Below are positions 51,687 to 60,542 of a stretch of DNA of 64,000 nt, one piece after another. The notes under the pieces were generated by a model. That model was not told where the DNA came from, searched no databases, and saw nothing but the letters and a program-made list of their open reading frames with translations. The translations under genes were made by a program, and so were the position numbers. Numbering within the stretch: the first letter of the stretch is position 1; each line of letters opens with the position of its first letter. This DNA comes from Shewanella zhangzhouensis. Lineage in GTDB: Bacteria; Pseudomonadota; Gammaproteobacteria; Enterobacterales; Shewanellaceae. The stretch covers positions 2,230,501-2,294,500 of the forward strand of contig NZ_CP080414.1 in NCBI RefSeq assembly GCF_019457615.1, in the 5' to 3' direction.

Positions 51687-53048
51687 TTATTGGACAAAAT
51701 GAAAACTTGGCGCTGCTTTTTGAATGTATCTCAATCGGATGGCAAAGAGTGCCGCGGCGGTGGTTAGCCCGGCGATGAGTCCGGTCCAGAACCCATGTGC
51801 CCCCATGGCCGGTACCAACAAATCGGTGTAGGCGAGGGTATAGCCAAGCGTCATACCAATGGCCCAATAGGAAACCAGGGTAATGTAAAACGCGCTGCGG
51901 GTATCTTTATAACCACGCAGGGCACCGGCGGCCACCACCTGTACCGAGTCAGACAATTGATAGAGCGCCGCCATCAGCATCAAACTGGAGGCCAGTGCGA
52001 CCACATTGGGGTCGGTATTGTAGAGCTTGGCAATCTCAACCCTGAACACCACGGTAATAACCGCAGTGATAGACGCTAAAAACAGCGCCAGGCCGAGGCC
52101 AACCTTAGCCACCAGTGCTGCTACGTCGGCTTTCTCCCGGCCAAGATAGTAACCAATGCGAATTGACACAGCCAATCCGATAGAAAGCGGCAGCATAAAC
52201 ACGATGGATGAAAAATTGAGCGCTATTTGATGACCGGCCACCACGTTCGCCCCTAATGGTGCGAGCAGCAGGGCGATGATGGCAAACAGGCTCACTTCAA
52301 AAAACAGCGCCATGGCGATGGGGAAGCCCAGCTTGGTCATGCGCCACATGGTCGATGCCTTGGGCCGCTCAAATGCCTTAAAGGGCGAAACAAGGGCAAA
52401 CTTTTTGTGAAATGCCATATAAATGAGCATAGCTATCAACATGGCCCAAAATACCAAGGCGGTTGCCACGCCACAGCCTGCGCCGCCCATTGCTGGCATG
52501 CCGAAATGGCCGTAGATGAAGATGTAGTTGGCCGGAATATTCACCGCCAACCCGACAAAGCCAATGACCATGGTGGGTAAGGTATAGGAAATACCTTCGC
52601 TCATGCCCCTGAGCACCTGGTATATCACAAAGGCGGGTACCCCCCAGAGAAAACCAAAGAGATATCCTTCAGACAGTCGGCGCAGGTCGGGTTCAAGATC
52701 CATCCGGGTCAGGATTTCTGACGAAAGTCCGAGAAACAGCATCACAGCCAGAGCGCCAATTATGGCAATATATGCAGCCTGGTATGCCAGTGGTCGTATA
52801 GAGGCTTCGTCATCAGCACCATGAAGCTGAGAAAAAACCGGCGTAAAGGCCATCAATAGCCCCTGCACAAACAGTAAGGCTGGCAACCACAGACTGGTGC
52901 CCACCGCCACAGCGGCCATATCAACGGCGCTGACACGACCGGCCATCAGGGTATCAATAAATCCCATCATGGTTTGGGTAACCTGTGCTATCAGCACCGG
53001 CAAGGCCAATTGAATGAGTTTTTTGGCTTGAAAGCCCACGTTGAGCAT
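51687..53048 (-). CDS. norM: MATE-family multidrug efflux protein NorM/MdtK
   Basis: 453 residues with twelve predicted membrane helices. ATG 53048 has AAGG upstream; the longer frame into ribE (to 53288) is an artefact. The sequence KLIQLALPVLIAQVTQTMMGFIDTLMAGRVSAVDMAAVAVGTSLWLP and the second-half MFFEVSLFAIIALLLAPLG are the MATE repeats. Sodium- or proton-driven export of cationic drugs. Back to back with ribE, as in E. coli mdtK-ribC, with only 25 nt between start codons. Confidence 0.92.
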   Translation of the reverse strand: MLNVGFQAKKLIQLALPVLIAQVTQTMMGFIDTLMAGRVSAVDMAAVAVGTSLWLPALLFVQGLLMAFTPVFSQLHGADDEASIRPLAYQAAYIAIIGALAVMLFLGLSSEILTRMDLEPDLRRLSEGYLFGFLWGVPAFVIYQVLRGMSEGISYTLPTMVIGFVGLAVNIPANYIFIYGHFGMPAMGGAGCGVATALVFWAMLIAMLIYMAFHKKFALVSPFKAFERPKASTMWRMTKLGFPIAMALFFEVSLFAIIALLLAPLGANVVAGHQIALNFSSIVFMLPLSIGLAVSIRIGYYLGREKADVAALVAKVGLGLALFLASITAVITVVFRVEIAKLYNTDPNVVALASSLMLMAALYQLSDSVQVVAAGALRGYKDTRSAFYITLVSYWAIGMTLGYTLAYTDLLVPAMGAHGFWTGLIAGLTTAAALFAIRLRYIQKAAPSFHFVQ

Positions 53049-53073
53049 AAAAAACGCCTTAAAGGAAAAATGA

Positions 53074-53682
53074 ATGTTTACTGGTATCGTGCAAGCCACC
53101 TGCGAGTTGGTGGCACTGGAAAAGCGCCAGGGAATGCACACCCTGGCGGTGAGTCTGCCAGCTGAATTAAGAGAAGGGCTCACCCTGGGGGCAAGTGTCG
53201 CGAACAATGGCGTTTGTTTGACAGTTACCCGAGTCGAGGATGATAGGGTCTTTTTTGATGTAATGGAAGAAACCCTGACATTAACCAACCTGGGTACGAT
53301 AACGCCGGGTAACCAGATTAATATTGAGCGCTCTTTAACCTTTGGTAAGGAAATCGGTGGTCATCTGCTGTCGGGGCATGTGCATTGTCAGGCGGTAGTG
53401 GCGCGAGTAACAGACGTGGGTGAGCAGAGAGATTTGTGCTTGCGTGTGCCGAAAGAATGGATGAAGTACATCCTCTACAAGGGGTTCGTCGCCGTGAATG
53501 GATGCAGTCTGACTGTGGGAGAGGTGTTTGAAGATGGCTTTATGCTGCACCTTATTCCGGAAACCCTTAGGCTCACCAACCTCAAAGACGCAGTCACTGG
53601 CACTCGGCTGAATATTGAAATAGACAGTCAGACACAAACCATAGTGGATACCGTTGAGCGGGTACTGGCCGCACGTCAGTAA
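53074..53682 (+). CDS. ribE: Riboflavin synthase, alpha subunit
   Basis: 202 residues, with two lumazine-binding barrels. MFTGIVQATCELVALEKRQGMHTL is the conserved N-terminus. VANNGVCLTVTRVEDDRVFFDVMEETLTLTNLG and its repeat VAVNGCSLTVGEVFEDGFMLHLIPETLRLTNLKDAV show the internal duplication. Dismutates two 6,7-dimethyl-8-ribityllumazine to riboflavin. AAAGGAA precedes the ATG. Its 3' end overlaps the convergent CPXCG gene by 7 nt. Confidence 0.95.
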   Translation: MFTGIVQATCELVALEKRQGMHTLAVSLPAELREGLTLGASVANNGVCLTVTRVEDDRVFFDVMEETLTLTNLGTITPGNQINIERSLTFGKEIGGHLLSGHVHCQAVVARVTDVGEQRDLCLRVPKEWMKYILYKGFVAVNGCSLTVGEVFEDGFMLHLIPETLRLTNLKDAVTGTRLNIEIDSQTQTIVDTVERVLAARQ

Positions 53683-53876
53683 AGCTGTTCGTCATCCCCA
53701 TCTACCCACAGCTCAATTTTACGGTTGGCATCATCCACATGCAGCCGCATGTGGATGGGGTTGCAACATACACGGCAATCATCATAGAACTCCTGATCGC
53801 CACCGGACGCATCCAGTTCGATGCGTTGATGATGTCCGCAATGTGGGCAACAAATGGTTTGTATCTTGAGTTTCAT
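53676..53876 (-). CDS. CPXCG-motif cysteine-rich protein
   Basis: 66 residues: MKLKIQTICCPHCGHHQRIELDASGGDQEFYDDCRVCCNPIHMRLHVDDANRKIELWVDGDDEQLY. Two C-P-x-C-G/C-R-V-C-C-type knuckles for zinc. Known as a conserved small protein in gammaproteobacteria, function unknown. Its start overlaps the SDR gene stop (TGATG), so translationally coupled. Confidence 0.88.
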   Translation of the reverse strand: MKLKIQTICCPHCGHHQRIELDASGGDQEFYDDCRVCCNPIHMRLHVDDANRKIELWVDGDDEQLY

Positions 53877-54634
53877 CAGCCTGCTCCCAGATAGCCGGTC
53901 GCACTACGCCCTCCGTCAACAGCGATAATCTGACCGCTGATGTAGTCAGCATTGGCTAGATAGCTGACCAGGTTGGCGATATCCGAAGGTGCACCGGCAC
54001 GGGCGAGGGGGATTTGGGCAAGAACCCTGTGTGGCTCGGCCCCCTCAGTTTCGGGCCAGAGGATGGCACCCGGGGCTATGCCATTGACCCGCACTGCGGG
54101 TGCCAATTCCTGTGCCAATGACAATGTTGCCATGGCAAGTGCTGCCTTTGATATTGAGTATAATCCATGCTGGCGAAGAGGCCGCTCCCCGTGGATATCA
54201 CAAAGGTTAATAACACTGCCCCGCGCTGAGGCCAAAAGTGGCGCCAGGGAAATAGCCAGCAGATAGGGTTGCAGGCAGTTTACGCCCATCAGAGTTTGCG
54301 CGTTGGCAAGGGTTGGGGTTGCAGGGTCTTTGTCAAACCGGGACGCATTATTTACCAGCAGTGCAAGTGAGGCGCCGCATTGCACTATCTGATGCTTTAT
54401 ATGTTCTGTGCTGCCAGCTTGTGCAAGGTCAGCACAGATGACTTTAGCCGAGCCCGCGCGGGTTTGACATAACGAATCGGCAAGTTGCTGTGCGTCATCA
54501 ACAGAGCGGTGACAGTGGATAAAGACATTCCAGCCATCCTGATGAAGTTGCGTTGCGATGGCGGCACCGATACGTTTTGCTGCACCAGTGATAAGTGCCC
54601 AGCGTGGGGGCATGTCAGTGTGAGATTTCGTCAT
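53876..54634 (-). CDS. Pteridine reductase-like short-chain dehydrogenase (FolM/PTR1 type)
   Basis: 252 residues from ATG 54634 (TTG 54649 is the alternative). WALITGAAKRIGAAIATQLHQDGWNVFIHCHRSVDDA is the TGxxxRIG cofactor loop with the His-Arg that selects NADPH, shared with dihydromonapterin/pteridine reductases. LLVNNASRFDKD, YSISKAALAMATLSLAQELAPAVRVNGIAPGAI give the catalytic Tyr-x-x-x-Lys. Likely reduces dihydromonapterin or dihydrobiopterin. Coupled to the CPXCG gene. Confidence 0.82.
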   Translation of the reverse strand: MTKSHTDMPPRWALITGAAKRIGAAIATQLHQDGWNVFIHCHRSVDDAQQLADSLCQTRAGSAKVICADLAQAGSTEHIKHQIVQCGASLALLVNNASRFDKDPATPTLANAQTLMGVNCLQPYLLAISLAPLLASARGSVINLCDIHGERPLRQHGLYSISKAALAMATLSLAQELAPAVRVNGIAPGAILWPETEGAEPHRVLAQIPLARAGAPSDIANLVSYLANADYISGQIIAVDGGRSATGYLGAG

Positions 54635-54851
54635 TCCCTGTCTCTTCAAGCCTCTTTCGCACTAGGGTAGCCCGGCAAATTCACCGGGCAAAGCAAAAGG
54701 CGCTTTCTTGTATCAAAAACCTCAATGGCATACACTATTTGGCCGCGCTGGATGAGGCTCAAGGCTCCTGTACTGTCTTACCCTCCGCGCGTTTCTTTTT
54801 ATTGATGCCAAGTGGCCCTTGGTGTGGGTCACCACTGGATAAGGAAATATC

Positions 54852-56780
54852 ATGCCTGTAATTACGCTTCCTGACGGCAGCCAACGTGTGTTTGCCAACC
54901 CCGTCTCCACGATGGATGTCGCTGCCGATATCGGCCCGGGCCTTGCCAAGGCCTGTATCGCTGGCCGTGTGAACGGCGAGCTGAAAGATGCCTGCGATCT
55001 CATCCACGACGACGCCAGCCTGTCTATCATCACCGCCCGTGATGAAGAAGGTTTGGAGATTCTGCGTCACTCCTGTGCCCACTTGCTTGGTCATGCCATC
55101 AAGCAGCTGTGGCCACAAACCAAGATGGCCATTGGTCCGGTTATCGACAACGGTTTCTACTATGATGTGGATCTCGAGCACAAGCTGACCGCCGACGACA
55201 TAGCTGCGCTGGAAAAGCGCATGCTTGAGCTGGCCAAGACCGATTATGACGTAGTGAAACGCGTTGTGAGCTGGCAGGAAGCCCGCGATACCTTTGAAGG
55301 TCGCGGTGAAAGCTACAAGATGGCGATTCTCGATGAAAACATTGCCAAGGACGCGACGCCTGCTCTGTATCATCACGAAGAATACACTGACATGTGCCGT
55401 GGCCCACACGTGCCCAACATGCGTTTTTGCCATCACTTCAAACTGATGAGTGTTGCCGGTGCCTACTGGCGAGGTGATTCCAACAACAAGATGCTGCAGC
55501 GCATTTACGGTACTGCCTGGGGTGATAAGAAAGCCCTGAACACTCACCTGGCGCGTCTCGAAGAAGCCGCCAAGCGTGACCACCGTAAAATTGGCAAGCA
55601 ACTCGACCTGTATCATATGCAGGAAGAAGCCCCTGGAATGGTGTTCTGGCACAACGACGGCTGGAGCATTTTCCGTGAGCTGGAAACCTTTATCCGCCAC
55701 AAATTGTCTGAGTACGATTATCAGGAAGTGAAAGGTCCTTTCATGATGGACCGCGTGCTGTGGGAGCGCTCTGGCCACTGGGACAAGTACTCAGAAGCCA
55801 TGTTCACCACCGCCAGTGAAAACCGCGAGTATGCCATCAAGCCGATGAACTGCCCGGGCCACGTGCAAATCTTCAATCAGGGGCTCAAGTCCTATCGCGA
55901 TCTGCCACTGCGTATGGCCGAATTCGGTTGCTGCCATCGTAATGAACCATCCGGTTCGCTCCATGGTCTGATGCGCGTACGCGGCTTTACCCAGGACGAT
56001 GCCCATATCTTCTGTACCGAGGAACAGGTGCAGGAAGAGGTGAGTGCCTGTATCAGAATGGTGTATGACACTTACTCGACTTTCGGTTTCGAAAACATCG
56101 TGGTGAAGCTGTCTACCCGTCCTGAAAAGCGTATCGGCGACGATGCCATGTGGGACCGCGCCGAATCAGCGCTGATTGAAGCCCTTAATGCCAACGGCAT
56201 TGCCTTTGAAATTCTGCCGGGCGAAGGTGCCTTCTACGGTCCAAAAATTGAGTTCACCTTGCATGACTGTCTCGACCGTGCATGGCAGTGTGGTACTGTG
56301 CAGCTCGACTACGCCTTGCCAGGCCGTCTGGGTGCAACTTACGTTGCCGAAGATAACGCCCGTCAGACCCCGGTGATGATCCACCGTGCCATTTTGGGCT
56401 CTTTGGAACGTTTTATCGGTATTCTTATTGAAGAATATGCAGGACGCTTCCCCGCATGGCTGGCTCCAGTGCAAGCAGTCGTGATGAACATCACCGACAA
56501 ACAAGCTGATTATGTTGAAGAATTAGTCAAATTCTTCAAAGAACAAGGTATTCGCGCTTCTCAAGACTTGAGGAATGAGAAAATTGGCTTTAAAATACGC
56601 GAGCACACCTTAAGGCGTGTCCCTTATCTATTGGTCGTGGGAGACCAGGAAATGGAGAACAGGGAAATCGCGGTGCGTACCCGTGACGGTAAAGACTTGG
56701 GCAAGATGTCCATCGATGCTTTCGTCGCGAGCGTAAAAGAACAAATTTCGCACCGTAGTCTAAAACTGTTGGAGGAATAG
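54852..56780 (+). CDS. thrS: Threonyl-tRNA synthetase
   Basis: 642 residues, the standard length. TGS domain (residues 1-61, PVITLPDGSQRVFANP), then an editing domain with the HxxxH-type SCAHLLGHAIKQLWP. The catalytic domain has PMNCPGHVQIF (zinc Cys), FGCCHRNEPSGSLHGLMRVRGFTQDDAHIFC (motif 2, second zinc His) and MIHRAILGSLERFIGILIEEYAGRFPAWLAPVQ (motif 3, third zinc His). Anticodon-binding domain at the end. AAGGAAATATC precedes ATG. The stop TAG is two codons before the infC start. Confidence 0.97.
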   Translation: MPVITLPDGSQRVFANPVSTMDVAADIGPGLAKACIAGRVNGELKDACDLIHDDASLSIITARDEEGLEILRHSCAHLLGHAIKQLWPQTKMAIGPVIDNGFYYDVDLEHKLTADDIAALEKRMLELAKTDYDVVKRVVSWQEARDTFEGRGESYKMAILDENIAKDATPALYHHEEYTDMCRGPHVPNMRFCHHFKLMSVAGAYWRGDSNNKMLQRIYGTAWGDKKALNTHLARLEEAAKRDHRKIGKQLDLYHMQEEAPGMVFWHNDGWSIFRELETFIRHKLSEYDYQEVKGPFMMDRVLWERSGHWDKYSEAMFTTASENREYAIKPMNCPGHVQIFNQGLKSYRDLPLRMAEFGCCHRNEPSGSLHGLMRVRGFTQDDAHIFCTEEQVQEEVSACIRMVYDTYSTFGFENIVVKLSTRPEKRIGDDAMWDRAESALIEALNANGIAFEILPGEGAFYGPKIEFTLHDCLDRAWQCGTVQLDYALPGRLGATYVAEDNARQTPVMIHRAILGSLERFIGILIEEYAGRFPAWLAPVQAVVMNITDKQADYVEELVKFFKEQGIRASQDLRNEKIGFKIREHTLRRVPYLLVVGDQEMENREIAVRTRDGKDLGKMSIDAFVASVKEQISHRSLKLLEE

Positions 56781-56783
56781 GTC

Positions 56784-57323
56784 ATAAAGATCAAAAAAGC
56801 AGGGCGTCAGCCGGCCCCAAACCGTATCAACGATGAAATCACCGGTGTTCCACAGGTACGTTTAACCGGATTGGATGGAGAATCCATCGGTATTGTCAGT
56901 ATCCGTGAAGCTCAGGAGTTGGCCGATGAAGCCGGCGTTGATCTCGTAGAGATCAGCCCCAATGCCGAGCCTCCCGTATGTCGTATAATGGACTACGGTA
57001 AATTCCTGTTCGACAAGGCTAAAGCCCAGAAAGAACAGAAGAAAAAGCAAAAACAGGTTCAGGTTAAGGAAATCAAATTCCGTCCTGGAACTGATGAAAA
57101 CGACTATCAGGTAAAACTACGCAACCTGATTCGTTTCCTTGAAGACGGTGACAAAGCGAAAGTTACGCTGCGTTTCCGGGGTCGCGAAATGGCACACCAA
57201 AACCTGGGTATGGATCTGATGAACCGTATCAAGGCTGATTTGGAAGAGTATGCGGTTGTCGAATCCTTCCCGAAAATGGAAGGTCGTCAAGCAATTATGG
57301 TGCTGGCACCCAAAAAGAAATAG
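56784..57323 (+). CDS. infC: Translation initiation factor IF-3, ATA start
   Basis: 179 residues starting at ATA 56784 (ATA AAG ATC AAA AAA GCA GGG), with TGGAGG 8 nt upstream. No ATG is in frame before residue 67. The N-domain INDEITGVPQVRLTGLDGESIGIVSIREAQELADEAGVDLVEISPNAEPPVCRIMDYGKF and the C-domain KEIKFRPGTDENDYQVKLRNLIRFLEDGDKAKVTLRFRGREMAHQNLGM are canonical. Non-AUG starts in infC (AUU in E. coli) let IF-3 repress its own translation; ATA does the same job. Confidence 0.93.
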   Translation: MKIKKAGRQPAPNRINDEITGVPQVRLTGLDGESIGIVSIREAQELADEAGVDLVEISPNAEPPVCRIMDYGKFLFDKAKAQKEQKKKQKQVQVKEIKFRPGTDENDYQVKLRNLIRFLEDGDKAKVTLRFRGREMAHQNLGMDLMNRIKADLEEYAVVESFPKMEGRQAIMVLAPKKK

Positions 57324-57339
57324 TAGGGCTTTTGAAAGT

Positions 57340-57367
57340 AACGGCCGCCCTGCAAAGAGCGGCCGTT
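57340..57367 (+). promoter_or_regulatory. Hairpin between infC and rpmI
   Basis: AACGGCCGC pairs with GCGGCCGTT, 9 bp perfect. A T-run lies 10 nt further, so it could attenuate or, more likely, protect or couple the rpmI-rplT mRNA. E. coli has a long-range pseudoknot here for L20 autoregulation. Confidence 0.55.
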
Positions 57368-57411
57368 CGCCTTACGTTTTTTAATAAACCCCCAATGCGG
57401 AGTTAGAAGTA

Positions 57412-57606
57412 ATGCCAAAAATGAAAACTGACCGTGGCGTTGCGAAGCGTTTTAAGAAAACCGCCAATGGTTTCAAGCGCAAGCAAGCCCACCTGCGTCA
57501 CATCCTGACCAAGAAGAGCACCAAGCGTAAGCGTCATCTGCGCGCTAAATGTCTGGTTGCCAAGGTCGACGTTCCAGCAATCGCGCGTCAACTGCCATAC
57601 GCTTAA
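57412..57606 (+). CDS. rpmI: 50S ribosomal protein L35
   Basis: 64 residues: [46 protein letters not shown]. Standard L35, basic. GGAGTTAGA precedes the ATG. In one operon with rplT, 16 nt downstream. Confidence 0.97.
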
Positions 57607-57622
57607 TTGAGGAGATTGAACA

Positions 57623-57982
57623 ATGCCAAGAGTTAAGCGTGGTGTAACCGCTCGTGCCCGTCACAAGAAGATTCTGAAACTCGCCAAAGGCTACTACGGT
57701 GCCCGTTCACGTACTTACCGCGTAGCGGTACAGGCTGTGATCAAAGCCGGTCAGTATGCTTACCGTGACCGTCGTCAGAAGAAACGTCAATTCCGTCAAC
57801 TGTGGATTGCACGTATCAACGCCGCTTCTCGTCAGAATGGTCTGTCTTACAGCCGTTTCATCAACGGTCTGAAGAAGGCTTCTATCGAGATCGATCGTAA
57901 GATCCTGGCCGACATCGCTGTATTCGACAAAGTTGTATTTGCAACTCTCGTTGAAAAAGCAAAAGAAGCTCTGACCAAGTAA
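57623..57982 (+). CDS. rplT: 50S ribosomal protein L20
   Basis: 119 residues: PRVKRGVTARARHKKILKLAKGYYGARSRTYRVAVQAVIKAGQYAYRDRRQKKRQFRQLWIARINAASRQNG. Standard L20, 23S rRNA-binding and, in enterobacteria, autogenous repressor of rpmI-rplT. GAGGAG precedes the ATG. Followed by two hairpins. Confidence 0.98.
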   Translation: MPRVKRGVTARARHKKILKLAKGYYGARSRTYRVAVQAVIKAGQYAYRDRRQKKRQFRQLWIARINAASRQNGLSYSRFINGLKKASIEIDRKILADIAVFDKVVFATLVEKAKEALTK

Positions 57983-58000
57983 TTGTTCTGAGCAAATAGA

Positions 58001-58025
58001 AGGGGACCTTAGGGTCCCTTTTTTT
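58001..58025 (+). terminator. Terminator after rplT
   Basis: GGGACC-TTAG-GGTCCC followed by seven T residues (58019-58025). 18 nt past the rplT stop codon. Classic intrinsic terminator. Confidence 0.9.
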
Positions 58026-58068
58026 GTGGGTCTCATTTGTGTAGCCAAACATTATTGACACCCGCAAT

Positions 58069-58097
58069 AAAAAAGCCGGCACTTAGCCGGCTTTTTT
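58069..58097. terminator. Bidirectional terminator, rplT/trxB
   Basis: AAAAAAGCCGGC-ACTTA-GCCGGCTTTTTT. Works for both strands: past rplT on the plus strand and past the trxB stop (58113) on the minus strand. Confidence 0.92.
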
Positions 58098-58112
58098 ATT
58101 TTAAGGAACCTA

Positions 58113-59066
58113 TCAATGCTTGGCGTCCAAATAACGCTCAGCATCCAGTGCTGCCATACAGCCGGTACCGGCTGAGGTAATGGCCTGGCGATAGTGTTGG
58201 TCCATCACGTCACCGGCAGCAAATACGCCTTCAATGCTGGTTTGGGTTGCATTACCGTTCAGACCGCTTTGCACTTTGATGTAACCGTTGTTCATCTCCA
58301 ACTGACCTTCGAAGATGCCGGTATTGGGGCTGTGACCAATGGCCACAAAAACACCTGCCACATCGAATGCTTCAGTCGAGTCGTCTTTGGTAGATTTCAG
58401 CTTAACACCGGTTACACCCATGTTGTCGCCAACCACTTCATCCAGGGTCTTATCCAAGTGAAGAATAATGTTACCGTTGGCAACTTTATCCATCAGACGG
58501 TCAATCAGAATCTTCTCTGAGCGGAAGCTGTCACGACGGTGAATGAGGTGAACTTCAGAAGCAATGTTTGAGAGATACAGGGCTTCTTCAACAGCTGTGT
58601 TACCACCACCAATCACGGCGACTTTCTGATTGCGATAGAAGAAACCGTCACAGGTAGCACAGGCTGATACGCCGCGGCCTTTAAAGGCATCTTCAGAAGG
58701 CAGACCCAGGTACTTAGCCGATGCACCGGTGGCAATGATGAGTGCATCACAGGTGTACTCGCCATTATCACCTTTCAAACGGAAAGGACGCTCAGAGAGC
58801 GTCACTTCGTTGATATGGTCGAAAATGATTTCGGTGTTGAACTTTTCGGCATGCTCCTGCATACGGGCCATCAGGCCTGGACCTGTCAAACCTTCGGCAT
58901 CACCTGGCCAGTTTTCAACTTCGGTGGTGGTGGTCAGCTGACCACCTTGCTGAAGACCGGTGATCATCACTGGGTTCAGGTTTGCACGTGCAGCATAGAC
59001 GGCGGCAGTGTAGCCGGCTGGACCGGATCCGAGGATCAGCAGCTGGCTGTGTTTGGCTTGGCTCAT
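58113..59066 (-). CDS. trxB: Thioredoxin reductase
   Basis: 317 residues from ATG 59066 (CGGAGAAT upstream; the longer frame to 59231 crosses the ald terminator). LLILGSGPAGYTAAVYAARANLNPVMITG is the FAD-binding GxGxxG. ACATCDGFFYRNQKVAVIGGGNTAVEEALYLS holds the redox C-A-T-C and the NADPH GxGxxA loop. GVFAAGDVMDQHYRQAITSAGTGCMAALDAERYL is the C-terminal FAD motif. Reduces thioredoxin with NADPH. Confidence 0.96.
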   Translation of the reverse strand: MSQAKHSQLLILGSGPAGYTAAVYAARANLNPVMITGLQQGGQLTTTTEVENWPGDAEGLTGPGLMARMQEHAEKFNTEIIFDHINEVTLSERPFRLKGDNGEYTCDALIIATGASAKYLGLPSEDAFKGRGVSACATCDGFFYRNQKVAVIGGGNTAVEEALYLSNIASEVHLIHRRDSFRSEKILIDRLMDKVANGNIILHLDKTLDEVVGDNMGVTGVKLKSTKDDSTEAFDVAGVFVAIGHSPNTGIFEGQLEMNNGYIKVQSGLNGNATQTSIEGVFAAGDVMDQHYRQAITSAGTGCMAALDAERYLDAKH

Positions 59067-59205
59067 TTTATTCTCCGTGCCTTGGCAAATTGCTGGGATT
59101 GTAGGGAATTTACGTGTAAGGGTAAAGGCCGTAACGAGTGAAGACTTAGATGATCCTAATCTATCTTGTCTATCAGGGTTTCCACTGCCCCGCCCGGGAT
59201 ACGAA

Positions 59206-59228
59206 AAAGGGGAGCCAAGCTCCCCTTT
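59206..59228 (-). terminator. Terminator after ald
   Basis: AAAGGGGAGC-CAA-GCTCCCCTTT, a 10-bp stem, followed by A residues on the plus strand side, i.e. T on the minus strand. 23 nt past the ald stop. Confidence 0.9.
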
Positions 59229-59250
59229 CATTAACCCTTGTCTGCGTTAA

Positions 59251-60363
59251 TTACAGCAATTCAGACGCTGAAACGTAAGACAGGTTGTGCGCTTCGGCCA
59301 CTTCTTTACAGGTGATCTTGCCGTGCATCACGTTCAGACCGTTCAGCAGGTGCTTGTCGGCCAGCAGTGCAGCCTTGTAACCCTTGTCAGCCAGCTTAAT
59401 GATGTAGGGCAGGGTAGCGTTGTTCAACGCAAAGGTAGAGGTGCGGGCAACGGCGCCTGGCATGTTGGCTACGCAGTAGTGAACCACGTCATCAACAATG
59501 TAGGTTGGGTCCTGGTGCGTGGTTGCATGAGACGTTTCAACACAACCGCCCTGGTCGATTGCTACGTCAACAATAGCGGCACCGGCTTTCATGCGCTTGA
59601 TCATGTCAGCAGTAACCAGCTTGGGCGCAGCAGCACCTGGGATCAGTACGCCGCCGATAACCAGATCAGCTTCCAGTACGTGACGCTCGATGGCATCGGC
59701 AGTGGAGTATACGGCTTTAACAGATGAGCCGAACTGTACGTTCAAACGACGCAGTGCATCGATAGAGCGGTCCAGAACTACGACATCGGCGCCCATACCC
59801 ACTGCCATTTGAGCGGCGTTGGTGCCTACCATACCGCCACCGATGATAACCACTTTGGCTGGCTCAACACCTGGTACGCCACCCAGCAGCATACCGCGGC
59901 CACCGGCAGACTTCTCCAGAGCCATGGCACCGGCTTGAATAGACATGCGACCGGCTACTTCAGACATTGGCGCCAGCAGAGGTAGACCACCGCGGTCGTC
60001 AGTCACTGTTTCATAAGCAATACATACGGCGCCAGAGCTTACCAGCTCTTCAGTTTGAGGCAGATCCGGAGCAAGGTGCAGATAGGTGAAGAGGATTTGG
60101 TCGTGACGCAGCATAGCGCGCTCAACGGCCTGAGGCTCTTTCACTTTCACAATCATATCGGCTTTGGCAAAGACTTCTTCTGCTGTGCCCAGAATAGTGG
60201 CACCGGCATCGATATAGTCTTGATCTGTAAAGCCAATACCACCACCGGCAGTCGCTTCTACGAATACCTGATGGCCACGCAGGGTCAGTTCACGCACGCT
60301 GGAGGGCACCATACCAACGCGATATTCATGGTTTTTGATTTCCTTTGGTACACCAATTATCAT
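59251..60363 (-). CDS. ald: Alanine dehydrogenase
   Basis: 370 residues: MIIGVPKEIKNHEYRVGMVPSSVRELTLRGHQVFVEATAGGGIGFTDQDYIDAGA, then VKVKEPQ, LHLAPDLPQTEEL, and the Rossmann segment VVIIGGGMVGTNAAQMAVGMGADVVVLD. Catalytic Lys and His (E-x-x-L-R-H... LFTYLHLAPD) are in place. NAD-dependent oxidation of alanine to pyruvate and ammonia. Divergent from lrp, which activates it in other bacteria. Confidence 0.96.
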   Translation of the reverse strand: MIIGVPKEIKNHEYRVGMVPSSVRELTLRGHQVFVEATAGGGIGFTDQDYIDAGATILGTAEEVFAKADMIVKVKEPQAVERAMLRHDQILFTYLHLAPDLPQTEELVSSGAVCIAYETVTDDRGGLPLLAPMSEVAGRMSIQAGAMALEKSAGGRGMLLGGVPGVEPAKVVIIGGGMVGTNAAQMAVGMGADVVVLDRSIDALRRLNVQFGSSVKAVYSTADAIERHVLEADLVIGGVLIPGAAAPKLVTADMIKRMKAGAAIVDVAIDQGGCVETSHATTHQDPTYIVDDVVHYCVANMPGAVARTSTFALNNATLPYIIKLADKGYKAALLADKHLLNGLNVMHGKITCKEVAEAHNLSYVSASELL

Positions 60364-60542
60364 CTTCGAGCCTCAATTGCATAAATACCCGCTTTTCGCA
60401 GGCAAATTTGTTATTTTGTCGTGACCTGAACGTGATTATTTCAGGGATATCTAGTATAGTATTGCCTCTGCAGTTTATGCTGCTGAACTTTCGACATACG
60501 TAAAATTAAATGTTGTTTTAGTAATAAAACAAGGTCAAAAAT

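Noticed and set aside
53049..53288. N-terminal extension of norM by 80 codons
   Set aside because: It lies antisense within ribE, with no MATE similarity. The start at 53048 has a ribosome site.
54759..55778. 339-codon open frame on the minus strand opposite thrS
   Set aside because: It mirrors the codon pattern of the certain thrS gene, lacks a ribosome site, and has low-complexity composition typical of an antisense shadow.
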